NCBI GenBank assembly: GCA_020055645.1
Contig: CM034550.1
Location: forward strand, 8,551,501-8,615,500
Direction: 5' to 3'
Length of the DNA: 64,000 nucleotides
Origin: Tomocerus qinae
Lineage: Eukaryota > Arthropoda > Collembola > Entomobryomorpha > Tomoceridae
Below are positions 38,082-50,700 of the stretch, piece by piece (the first letter of the stretch is position 1; each line of letters opens with the position of its first letter). The notes beneath the pieces are model-generated. The model did not search any database. It saw only the letters and a program-made list of their open reading frames with translations, and was not told the origin of the DNA. Position numbers and translations under genes: made by a program.

Positions 38082-38117
38082 AAGTGACGAGTAGGATCTT
38101 TGTCTTATGAATTTATA
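38082..38117 (-). promoter_or_regulatory. Core promoter of cuticle gene 2 (TATA + initiator)
   Basis: On the minus strand TATAAA begins at 38117 and CGTCACTT begins at 38089, 28 bp downstream. It matches the octamer and spacing of cuticle gene 1. Predicted 5' UTR is about 68 nt. Confidence 0.72.
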
Positions 38118-41100
38118 CCTGAAGATTGACCTTGACAATCAACAATGAGTTGTTCATTTCGGCTCTATAAGTTTTCTTCGACGTGATCAAGTTTGTATGA
38201 ATACATAATAGTAGGTATATCATAGTACACACCTTCCAAATACATTTATTTCGTTAGATTCTTGCGTTTCCCTCTACCAGGTGCATACCATCAAGAATAT
38301 CAATTTATTTATTGGAGGTATTCTTTAGGTACGCATCTTTTTATTGATTTCGTAAATAGAATATACCCCGGCCACTCCAGAGCCGGCTATATAATTAAGC
38401 CATCTTATCCATTTATTGTATCATCCATACCTTCTTAATGTATACATTTGAAATTGCAATCCTTCTTCCTATAGCTACTTCACTCATGCAAAATACATCT
38501 CAACCGGCATATTAATTTCATTCAATAATTCATACTGCGGCTTGTCAAGCCCAGAAATATCAGTATCTCCAGACTTTGCAGGATTCACTTTGCAAATATT
38601 TTATTGCTCATTAAAATCCTACCATACCTTAAACATATAGTATCGTACACAAGTTAATAAGTATTATTTTGTGCAAATCATCTACTATTAACAACAAAGA
38701 AAAATTAGCACTCCCAATCTTTTCATTAATATAAAATTGCTAATAATTCTGTTGATAACTAAATAGGTTTAATGACAGTTTGTCTAGGTTGACTAGTAAC
38801 TTCTCAAACAAAGAATATTGCAAGTTACAGCAATAACACAAGTAGAGAACAAAGATATTACTCTACATAATGCATATACATTCCTCTAATTACACAGCTA
38901 TTATCCAAGACACTTTTTTAAATGATTCTATAAGTAAAGGCATAAAATCCCCATTCAATCAGTGCATTTGAGTACATTCCAGTTTGCAATTAACCTGCTC
39001 ATTCAAAAAATTGCAAATTAAATAAAAATGAAACAGGACAAGATATTTTGCGAATCTACTTGTGAGAGGCTGCAATTGTAGCAAAAACATCCCAGCCTCT
39101 GCTTGCCTACCAATACAATAAGTTTACGTGTTCATCTGGAAAGGTATATCGTATGTTTGTGCGGACTACTCGTGTTTTTATGGGATCCCAACAGAGAAAC
39201 AGATCAGAGTATATTATACTTGAGGTAGGAAAGGAAACGGACACACCCATCTCAATCTTAAAAACTTAGCTTACGCTACGCTTACGTATTGTCTGCCTGA
39301 CTTAGCATCTCAAAAGTTTACCTATTACGTATCTGGCGCTTGTGGCTATTAGTGTCTTATCTTTTCTATCATCTCATTCCAACTAGTGAAGAGTCAGTTT
39401 TACTTGTAGTCAAGTAAAGATGCAATAATAAAGCTGTACCTAAATAAAAATATTATCAAGACCAACTTAATACTTCCTATAAAAATTCCTTATAACTTAT
39501 AAACAGACATTAATCACAATACCTAAGTACATGTAGACAATTGTGTAACTCTAAACTACAATGTGTTTAGACTTATACGCTTTTCCTTAGTAGATTGAAA
39601 TCTTAATACTTTGTTGTTCTTGTGCGTCAGCATGATCACTCATGTAGGTTCTATTACCATTTGACAGCATTAATTACCCTCTCTTGATGAAAATTACATT
39701 TAGATTTACGGAGATAGTAAAAGTGTTTCTTCTACTTGGAATTATTATTAAAATAGACTATTTCAACATTATTAAAATGAAAAAGTACCCGGCTAGTTTT
39801 TAGATTCGCTCTATCTTTTGCCTACCTGTAATTACCTATAGATGAGTTTATTACTGATTCTTTATATACGCATAGGTGCGTACATATTTTAAGTCCCTAC
39901 TCTTTATGACAGCCATAATTTGATTTGGTGGTGGAAAAAGTACTTAATGCTAGCATTATGGTACGGGAAAACTTATTCTTCTGAGAGTTATTAAAAATGT
40001 TAAAATTATAGGTACCTAGAATTATTTAGCTAAGAAATGTATATGCCTAAATAGAAAACCAATCGTGATAGTCTTGCCGTGTTCGTATTGGCGATCGTGA
40101 CAATGATATTCAAACATCTCCACTTAAGAAAGAACAAGTTATCGCATTTTGCATTGTAGCTGTTAGCATCAGAAGTAAAGTTCGATATAGAGTCCTGGGA
40201 ATTTATCGAATTGATAATGTACTTTGCATGCGAACCAAAACAACTTGTCTGTCGAAAATGATGTAATTTTTTTGTTTAATTGTTCGTATAAGAGGTAGAT
40301 ATGCAACTGAGCTTCAGATTTCCTGTAATTGGAATTTTTTGTTTGAGAACAAGGCAAAGTGTAGCTAATTGTATATTTTTAGGTAATATAAAATGCAAAG
40401 CCGTTTTGTAATAAAAAGGAACACTCATCTATACTTTAAATCAACTTTTCAGTAGGTCGTCTATTCGAAATGAACAATTGTAAGTAATAAATGTGGGTAG
40501 AAACAATCTATGTAGAATCTTCCAGATTCCAGACGCAAAATGTTGAAACTGGAATGGTTTTCCAGTAAGCGGACATGACATTGGATTAAAAAGAATGTAA
40601 AAGCCAAACATGGTATTTCGCTAAGTGTAGTAAAGCACGTTGTAAGTGTCGATAGAGTCAAAGTTGTTTTGATCTTGACCCTGACCGATGATAATGGCGA
40701 GACTAATGCATAAATACCTACATGGAAATGAGGATGAGATGATCACCTGCAATTTGCATTGGCTGTTAATTTTATGCGAAGCTTTTTTACACGTAACGTT
40801 GTTGTAAATTGTAAACTAGTGTCCTAGCTTGCTTCACTTGGCTCGACTTGAACTAAACCATCGTAGATCTCTATCTAGGAAGATGTGTTTCTATATTCTA
40901 TGCTAGGTACCTACTAGTGCGCAGACTGTATACGGACACTAAATACATTTTAGGATGTAGGGAACTACTATTTACATCCCTACAAGTTTGAAACACAGAT
41001 GCGTCGTGAATTACGTAATGCCACAGGTATTAATAAGAAAGTTAGATTAAGAGAAGGATCAGATCACTCACACGTAATTTATAGCAAAACGCCCTGAAAT

Positions 41101-41381
41101 CTTCTTTCTGTCTGAGTGAGGTAGGCGCGTATGGATATCGTATATCTTTAGCTACTATTGATATGTGTTTTTAAGGACAACCACAATACAAAACAGGTTT
41201 TCCATACATATGCCTCATCATCATAACACCCTCAAACTGCAAATCATGACCAACTTCACTAGCCAAGTCTGACCGACTGACTATGTATCCAATAATAGAC
41301 AAAGTATCTAAATAAAGAAAATCTCATCACTTATTCACTTTAAAAAAATCACCTCACTGTGAATATCTATTATACAAACAT
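38118..41381. other. Gene-poor upstream flank of the cuticle pair
   Basis: AT-rich intergenic DNA. No credible exon, RNA gene or clear repeat was recognised. Enhancers for the cuticle genes could lie here, but nothing distinctive was seen. Confidence 0.45.
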
Positions 41382-41952
41382 AGGCCAATTTAGACGAACT
41401 TAGAACAATGTAGTGTAGACAAACTCAGACCAATTTAGACAAACTTGGACCAATTTAGACAAACTTGGACCAATTTAGACAAGCTTGGACCAATTTAGAC
41501 GAAATTGGACCAATTTAGACGAAATTGGACCAATTTAGACGAAATTGGACCAATTTAGACGAAATTGGACCAATTTAGACTAAATTGGACCAATTTAGAC
41601 TAAATTGGACCAATTTAGACTAAATTGGACCAATTTAGTCTAAATTGGTCCAATTTAGTCTAAATTGGTCCAATTTCGTCTAAATTGGTCCAATTTCGTC
41701 TAAATTGGTCCAATTTCGTCTAAATTGGTCCAATTTAGTCTAAATTGGTCCAATTTAGACTAAATTGGTCCAATTTAGACTAAATTGGACCAATTTAGAC
41801 TAAAATGGGCCAATTTAGACTAAAATGGACCAGTTTAGACTAAATTATACCAATTTAGACGAACTTAGACCAATTTAGACAAACTTGTACCAATTTAGGC
41901 AAACTAAGACCAATTTAGGCAAACTCAGACCAATTTAGACGAACTTGTACGG
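41382..41952. repeat. 20-bp-period CCAAT/ATTGG minisatellite with an inverted core
   Basis: About 28 copies of a 20-bp unit such as GAAATTGGACCAATTTAGAC. Each unit is nearly self-complementary and carries an ATTGG and a CCAAT separated by two bases. In roughly 41637-41770 the units run in the opposite orientation (TAAATTGGTCCAATTTCGTC), so the GACGAAATT block at about 41490-41575 faces its own complement at about 41675-41725. Edge copies (41382-41450, 41830-41952) are most diverged and central ones most alike, which suggests growth from within. It can fold into a long cruciform. Confidence 0.95.
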
Positions 41953-44900
41953 TTTAATGTGATCGAATTCTTTCTAATTCGGTCTCCAGATGTTCTTTAT
42001 TTCTAAAACTGCTTTTGTTTGTTTTTCATTCAAAGAAGTAAACATTAGCTCATATTTTGACGAACAATCCATTGCATACAACACCAATCGGCAGAACACG
42101 ATTATTTATACGTGATAAATGAATGAACCATTATCCAACCTACTTATTCTAGTGCTCTGAATATAAGTTACTACTAGGGAATTAAAAGTCTTATGACTTG
42201 AATATGTAGCTAAAGTAAGAATATTTCTAGCTGCTGCTATTCCGATTTAAGAAGTCTGAGATTTCGGGATAAATGTTTCTTACTGAAATTGTTAATTTTA
42301 ATTACCACTGCTATATCAGTGTATGATGAGATTCTCATTTTCTCATGCATATAATATTTTGGCTAATGTAATAGACAGCTGCATTATGAAAATGTATTAT
42401 GCCCACAATTGGCGTATCGTCATTTAGGCACGAAAGCTGTACCCATATTTTAATGTACGCATCAGAATGACAGAAGATGAATCATTGTGCGCATAAAATA
42501 GAGAGCCATATGCATCCATAGATTAAGAAATCATTAGACTGAAGCGGAAACTAGCGGCTCTTGACTTGTCTTGATCTTGAACATGCAGAGTTGACTTAAT
42601 AACTGCAACACGACCATGTAGACATGCTAATAATATTATTATCTCAGTTACTGCCATTGTTATTATTAGTCTTCGTGCTATTCATAAGACAAGAACTAAT
42701 GCCTTCTCTAATATCATATTCCTATAAAAAGGATGTTGGCTGATTTTATACAACAGATCAGATGTTTATCCCTAATGGTTATCCTTACAGTTTTTACCTC
42801 CACTTCAAATGATTACCTTTGCTCATGTTCTCAGGTTACTACATGCTCTGCAAAATAATAATCTCCTACTACTTAGGAGGTAATATGGTTATTATATATG
42901 TGCTATATGATAGATTACAATTATTGCACGCCCTTTTATACGATCTGTCACGATTTTTTACGACACTTTATACAGTTAAATGGAATACTAATACAAATAC
43001 TATACAACTCGGCATATTAACATTCAGGATTTGTCAATCATTAAAATTGTCTCTCCCTTTAGTTCTTACTTCCCTAATACAATTCGCCATTTAATTGAAT
43101 ATCAATAAATCATGGCATGTTGGAATTTGCAAAATTATCAGAAGCTTCTTGTCTAAAGTAAATACAAAGAGGAATAGATGGAAATTGATATAGAATGACA
43201 AGGCTTTTCACATTAGAACTATTTAGCAATCAAGGAAGGTGTTGGCCATTGCTAAATGCTATTTATTAGATCCTCCAAGAATCGATAAACAGCTAATGTA
43301 GTTAAGGTATAGCTACCTACTGCAGCTACTTGATTACTTACCAAACGACTATATAGCCTGCACTGCACGTTAATAGAGTGAAAATGCACTCTGTTTACTC
43401 ACTCGTGCTTGTGTGAACGGTAATAATATTTATGCAAATTAGTGCATTATTATTAACTACCTACAAGCCAATACACTAGAGTATGCAAAAAGATTCGAGG
43501 CAAATCAACTTGCATTTTTTGCAATTCTCAGCCAAGACAAGGTAGGTTAAAGGAAACGACAGGCCAAAGAAGTTGGATTGTAAGTCAATATTTTATTATA
43601 GTCAAATACCTAAATGTCCACACACGTTATGAACTATCTTCTATTTAGATTGATTTCAATTCTCAGGGTAGAACTAATAAAACAGATTCATATCTCACCT
43701 GTCGTATCTAAACATTGTCAAATAAGAAGTATAATATAAATAGGATCTGCATTTGCAGCATAAGTTTGAACTGTTATTACATTTGTTAGAATTTGCAATG
43801 TTATCTCGTGTTTGCATGCAAAGACACTAACAAAAGAAAAGGCAACTACTACGCAGTCTTGTCAGCATCTCTTGTTCGTACTCTGGCTAAAGACAAATCA
43901 TTCAAATGAAATCAAATGTGATGCTGGCTGACAAAGTCAAGGAGTAGGATGGGAATGGGAGAGGACCTTGAAGGAATACAATTCATATTGACAGACTCTC
44001 TTTACGTGTATGCTTAGATGTACTCTGCAATGCTTATAGCATGTTTTGTTTTAAATGTATTCCATCGCTTATACATTCCTAGTACTGGATAATACATTCA
44101 GTCTTACTGAATTTAAACGTATATACAGCGTATAGTAAATATAAATTCAGTATATACTCTTTAGATATGAATAATAGTCCCGAATATCATATTTAGTTGA
44201 ATTCATATCTCTTTTTGTACATCGTTCCTCTCGGTATAGACAAATAGGTGTACTCAATAATAACAAAACCACACGCTGACCACGCGAATAATGTAAGCAA
44301 ACTGTTTTGAATGCATATTTACGTGTATCTTCTATGCACACTTCCGTTTGAGTCGTCCGTCATCATCGCACAGAACAAAAAACGGTGACCATTGAAGGTC
44401 TTCCTTTCAATTTATATCTTAAATAATGTGAACGGATCATCCAACTACAATTGGCTTACACAATTTATTCTTAAGCTCTGATTTATAGTATTATAGACAT
44501 CATTATCCTAGGCTCTATATCCTAACGCAATTGAAATCTGAATTTAAGAGAATACTATGCTCGTATTTACATTCTTTGCCATTTACTTACACATTGTATT
44601 ACAACAGTGTTTACAAAAATGTAAACATTGTACTTACAAGATACTTACGAGATTAAATTGAAAACATTTATTGGAATAAACAGCTAAAAGAAATTCCATT
44701 GAAAGCTTCAACATTGCAAAAGTAAGAAAAGATGCAAAAAATTGACAAAAAAATGTTCTGATAAAAATGCGTCTGTGGGGTGAAAACATCCTTCTATACC
44801 TAATACTAAGAAATATTGTAGACACAATCTGTATGCTAATGATAATATGTTGCATTTTATTGTACTATACGAGGTGTTATAGCAGTTATGCACTTAATTG

Positions 44901-45869
44901 ATTATATACTCAATTATAAGTAATTGCACGTTTCTTTAGATTGAGTCGTTTGCTCTTCCAAAATTAACAGTAAGGAAGATAGATCATTCTTCAGCCACAT
45001 GCACTTTGGTTTGTAATTAATGCAAGCAATCAAATCTTCTAATTCCTTTTCCTGAAGTGCATGGCATATGCATATTTATTAAATTATTACATTTTGTTAT
45101 CATCACTATTTATATTACCTGCCTATGAGAAATCGACCTGATTTTCAACATCAAGCTCTAATTTACATATGGAAGTAATTCTATTGAACAGCAATAGCAT
45201 ATTGAAATATTAATTAAGTTCGAAACAATTTACCTACATTATGTCAACTCGAATCTAGTTTCTCGATGTTGTAGAAGCATTTTTTGTGGATTTTTCATTT
45301 AATTCACTAAATTTTGTTATTGTACTACTTATGCATGAATTATGAACAGGTGTGTGCAATTTTTAGGCAGTAAATACTTTAATCCTTTGATCCAAAGCAA
45401 GTTAAAAATGTAGTGTCTGAATGGTGTATGATCTTTTAATATGTGCTTTTTAAGTGCAGTCATAAAGATAGAAAATATACATAGGATAACTGAAATAACT
45501 AATATTGACTATGGAAGGCACAGTTTGTAAAGTAAATATGTTTTCAACAATTAGTACTTAGTTGCCTAAGCCTAAAATAATCGGTAATCTAATATGAAAA
45601 CACTTTAACAATTCAAATGTTTGTCGTATCAACTTTATATCAATCACCTTCGATGATAATTTGTGTTAATAACGCTTCAAACTCGGTAAGAGCTTACAGA
45701 TAGCCTTATCAAATTAATTCGGCACAAATTATGCTTACATTAAAGCTTTGACCAATCCCAGTTTTTTTCTTTTAACAATAATTCCAGTAATAACAGCTCT
45801 CATTGCAATTTCATCTGTTTCTGTGAAAGGATTCTAATTTAAATTTAATCGTTTACTCCTTAATTCAAA
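41953..45869. other. Gene-poor interval
   Basis: 3.9 kb of AT-rich DNA between the minisatellite and the lipocalin gene. Small open frames at 42819, 44147 and 44634 are not protein-like. Nothing else was recognised. Confidence 0.45.
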
Positions 45870-46677
45870 ATGAATTTCATGAACAAGATATTGCTCGTGG
45901 CTGCTGCCATTGCATCATGTTCTGCTCAAGAAGGTGCCAATTGCCACACCTCCATTATCATTCCACGTCATTTCTTCAACATGAGTGAAGTGAGATTTTT
46001 ATAATTTTTAAAATATTCACAAAAATGTCATGTTTACATTGATTTTACATTGTTAATAGTATGTTGGAGTTTGGTACATGCATAAATTTAGCGTGTCCGA
46101 TCCCAATGCTGATGTAACTCCAGATTACAAATGTCTATCAGTAAACTACACCAGTACATCCAACCCGTACAATTTCATTACTGCTGAAAGGTGATACATT
46201 GAACTGTATAAAAAATTATAGATTTTAGTATCCTGGATTTAATAGTTAATTTCGCAGGTACATTCAACAAAGTGCAAATGGATCATCTACCATTGTCCAG
46301 GAAAACAGTTTGGTAGTTATCGACAATATTATGCTACCTGCCTACTGGAAAGTCTATTCAAATGACGGAACAGGTACATTTAACTAATTATTTTCCGTTT
46401 TATGGTATTCAAGTACGAAAGGTCAATTTTATTTTTGACATTTGCTTTAGTTGAAACCGATAGTGTGATTTTACACACGGATTATGAAAGCTGGAGTGTG
46501 GCCTACACTTGCCAGCTAAGAGGAGAAAATGGAACTTACAGACATGAGTCTGCTACTGTTTGGACTAAAGAACGGTTGGTGGACTCCAAACTGCAGGAAT
46601 TTATGAGCACTTTGTTGGTCGGATTCGGCTTTCCTCCAGAGAGACATCATGCCTTAGACCAAACTGGTTGTGATTAA
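45870..46677 (+). CDS. Secreted lipocalin (apolipoprotein D-like)
   Basis: Extracellular carrier of a small hydrophobic ligand, 197 aa. Exons: 45870-45989, 46060-46190, 46258-46373, 46451-46677, all in phase. Signal peptide MNFMNKILLVAAAIASCSAQ. Lipocalin motif 1 follows an N-terminal helix as YVGVWYMHKFS (the G-x-W kernel). Motif 2 is LHTDYESWSVAYTC (TDY..Y/W.V.Y.C). Cysteines in CHTS, YKC, YTC and the terminal GCD can make two disulphides. N-glycosylation sequons NMS, NYT, NGS and NGT are present. The C-terminal helix reads SKLQEFMSTLLVGFGFP. Exon borders fall as in other arthropod lipocalins, as I recall them. AATAAA lies at 46702. The ligand cannot be told from sequence. Confidence 0.93.
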
Positions 46678-47799
46678 TATTAATTGAAATAATATACCTG
46701 AAATAAAATTATTTTATGATTTGAATCTACTATTACTGCTTTTTAACCTTAAAATGGACGAAGACATCATCTGTAGAATAGTAAATAAAATATAATGATT
46801 AATTCGGTAAAATGACATGCAGGCTTAGAGCAACACAAAAGTAGATATCACAGATTGATTTTATTAGTTTTTTGGTGGATATTTGAAAGCACTTGGTATT
46901 AACCATTTAGGTATCTCGATGACAAGCAATTGCAAACTTTAGTCGTAAATAGCACCGTAACAGATAGTTAATACTTATCATCTATATATTGAGTATAATA
47001 TAATCTAGTTTAAATGCTGGTTGTTTCATATATGCGAAACGATTCTAAAATAACATAAATTAATAATTACTACCGATATTCGTTAAACATTACATTACAT
47101 TGTAATATAAGCACAGAAACTACACAAATGACAAGAAGCATACTCTACTTTAGTGTCTGTCTACTAAAACTCTATTGGACTTATATAGTATTCATAAATA
47201 AAGGATAAAATATGTAATCTTATTCTATTACAGCTAATACTTCGGATTAAAATTTCTTAATGTGAATATCAACAAATTCTATATCTTCATCGTAAATCTA
47301 TAATTCGTTTCAGGTACTACGAGAGCGCATCTAAATTAATTTCGATTAATTAATTCTTCATTCACTCACGTAATTAACTATACAAAATAGTTTGCTATTA
47401 ATATCTTATGGTTATGGACAATTTATAGGATTTGGTACTCCTAATTACTAAACTATTTAACTGGTATATTTTGGGAATTATGAGTAATTACATTATATTC
47501 GAATTAAAAATTTAGATTAACCGACTTGGACAATGTAATGAATTAAAATTAGTTTTAAGGAACTGCTTGCAAAGTATGTTCCATTAAAGTCCTAAACTAC
47601 TCAAATATCACACTATGTTACACACATGTATTATCAAAATATTGAAGTAACTAGCTAACAGAATTGTTGAAATTCTAATTGGTAAAATGTCCTATTAATA
47701 TTATAGTAATTAATTTTAAAAGTATTAATTTATATGTATACAGCAGTATATAATACATTAAAATCTAGCTACATTAATACGAGATCAACTAAGTATGTT

Positions 47800-50700
47800 T
47801 CAAATTTGAAATCCCACGGAGCCTAGCGAGCTGTCTGTGAGAATGAGAAACAGATGAAGAGGATAAATGAGGAATTTTGACAAGAGCTTGATATTGACAT
47901 GAGGCTGACGGGCGAATGTTGCCAAAGCCTAAACAAAAGCAAATGCAATTTTAAATAAAGTTAGACAATTTGAGAGTTTGTTAGACAATTTGAGTTTTAT
48001 TAGCATTAAAAACTTATATAACCAATTATATTTAAAGAAAGATAGTAAAACTTAGTATAGGTTTATATTTATAGGTATTATTTATGTCTATATGTAGGAT
48101 TTTATGAAATTAAATGGTTTTTAGGACTAGAATAGACCTCAATTTACTATTTACCTAAGTAGGCCATGTTAAAATGGAAAATTTTGTTTACAAAACTGAT
48201 TGTAAATATAAACATACTGACTTGACTTGACCTACTAAAGTAATTAGGTATTCTCTCATGAAAATAATTTTTGTTTGACTAATTGTATATTTTACAGTTC
48301 CTAACCCTATCTGAAGTTTTATTTTCTTTAAAACATGTCTAGGCAGCTTCTATTGCTGGTTCTCCATTGATAAATTATACTACCTAGTAATTACATTCCT
48401 ACATGTTATGTATTTATCTTAGGGACTCTAAAATTACCTAATTGATTCGTTCAATCATTCTGAAGGGAAGAATTTTAAGGGCATTTTTTCAAATTCTATG
48501 ACAAGGCCAATTTTAATTCTCTGCTGAAAATTTAGGTAATTAAATATTTCGAATAGTTGTGTTGTGTCAGGATTTTTCAACATACGGAGGTGGGATACTG
48601 AGATCTTGTTGAAAGCAAGTTTACTACGCTACTACGGTTGGTAACAACAAGTATTCACTATTAATTAATTAGAGAAAATTGATTATTAAATCGTTATTAT
48701 TCTGTATATAAGGACTGAAAATACTATTAATTATAGGACAACATTTATATTATTAGCTGCAACGCTTTGTTTTCTCCTCCTCTATGACTTTTTACACTGG
48801 TTAACGAATTTTACCATTTTCAATCCTACTTTTTCAAAACTGACCTAGATGGTCACATTTTTTAGGCTGAACTGAATGATCAATATCGTGACTATATCAA
48901 ATAACTATGAAATTTCTCAAGACAAGCCTTCAAAAGTATATCATTATGGAAATTGGGCCTACAGCTCTGTACTTTTAACATTAGCATATTGAAAATGATA
49001 TTTTACTGATTTTCACATACAGGCAGGTTTTCTCCGATTCGGGGACCAATTTACAGATGACAGTGTGGAGCAGCTGGCTGCACCCTCAGAAACGTTACAA
49101 ACATCTGGCTCCGCAATCATTGTAATTATTTGATTTTTAGTATAAATGTACCTATATTCGTCAGAAAACACAATTTATGGTTTTACTTTGGTTTTTTGAC
49201 ATTTTTATCTCCAGACTCTCCAGAATTTATATAATTTTAGGTCATAATCATGTAAAATGAAGGTCAAAATTTCTTACCGTGCTGATGAGGTATTATAGGT
49301 AGGTAGAGAAAGAGTGCGAACTATTAATGGCAGTGATGCCTTAAGACTGGCTGAGGCACTTGAAAATCTTAGTGCAGTTACAGGTGCTACTTGACGACTA
49401 AAGTTGCATTGCTTGGTCAGAGTGCGTATTCAGTGTTATGAAAACACTTGCCAGCCAACTGGAACAAAGAAAACGAAAAATCACTTTCAAATTTCATGGT
49501 ATACCAACATAGTACAATATAATGTATATTGTCAGAATGAATCATGTAGGAAAAGGGAAAAATGGTAATTGGGGTTAAGTACCTAAACGTTTTGCTAATT
49601 GATATGAATTAATTTCCATTAGAAAAGGAGCCGACTTGAGGAAACATGTTATTTATAGTTAATGTTACGGAAAATATTGAAATCCTGGGATAAAGATTGG
49701 GGAATGGAAGATAAATGTAGGTTTTAGTGATCTTACTGTAAAATAGTTACGTCTAACGCTTCTTACGCACTACGCACAAGTTCGCACCCACAAACCCTGT
49801 GCGTGCGATTGCGTGAACGTTGCAGGACTCTTGTGTTATATAGCCACACACAATTCTACCTGCGAGTGTGGCTGATGATTTATGTTGATAACGGTAAAAA
49901 TTCTGCGAGAAATAAATTGGGAAATGGAAAATTGTGCGTAAAAGGGTTCTGCAAAATTTATTTTGAGATTTACAGCCGTATAGTACGGACAGTAGAGATT
50001 ATCAAGTGGCTGCAAAATAAATATTATAGTATTTGCCTTTGTCTAACTACGACTGGGGTAAAATGATTCTGACAGAAACGACGGAAAAGGAAGTGTATAT
50101 TTAGGACTGGGACGAGGATTTGGATCTGTGAGACAGAGAGGTACGTAGTAACGGTGAAAATACGCTTTGAGAGCTGGGGAAATATTGGGAACGGTCAGAA
50201 TTCGGTTTGGAAAATGGATTTAGGTGAATATTTGGAGAATGTGGGTAGGTATAAAATGAAAAATGGTAATAAAATGGTAGAAAATGATTGAAATGTTGAA
50301 CTGAACTTGCCTCATATGAGTTGGCTGGAATACTGACTACCTAAGTATATCTCAAATGCCTTTTTATACGTTTACTATAACACAAGAGTCTCTCTCTATT
50401 CGACAACAACAATGAATTTTCTTATCCTGTGTGTCTGTCTGTCTATTCTGTCCATATCCATGCTCTAGTGTTTAGGATCTCACGAAAATGCAATCTGCCC
50501 CGCGTAATACTTGTACTTACGTATACTCTATAAGTCTTATTATATTATGTGTGTAACTAAGTGTGTGTGTGCTCAAATCCCATCCTTCTACATGCCGAAC
50601 AAGAACAAACGGTATTTTGGCGAAAACATAAAGGGAGACGTCTCACAAACGGTATTCGTCGAGTGCGAGACTCTCACTGAACGGTAATCGGCGGATGTGA

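Noticed and set aside
49035-49060. GFLRFG reading as an RFamide neuropeptide
   Set aside because: No basic cleavage site after the glycine, no signal peptide, and other frames are equally open; chance resemblance.
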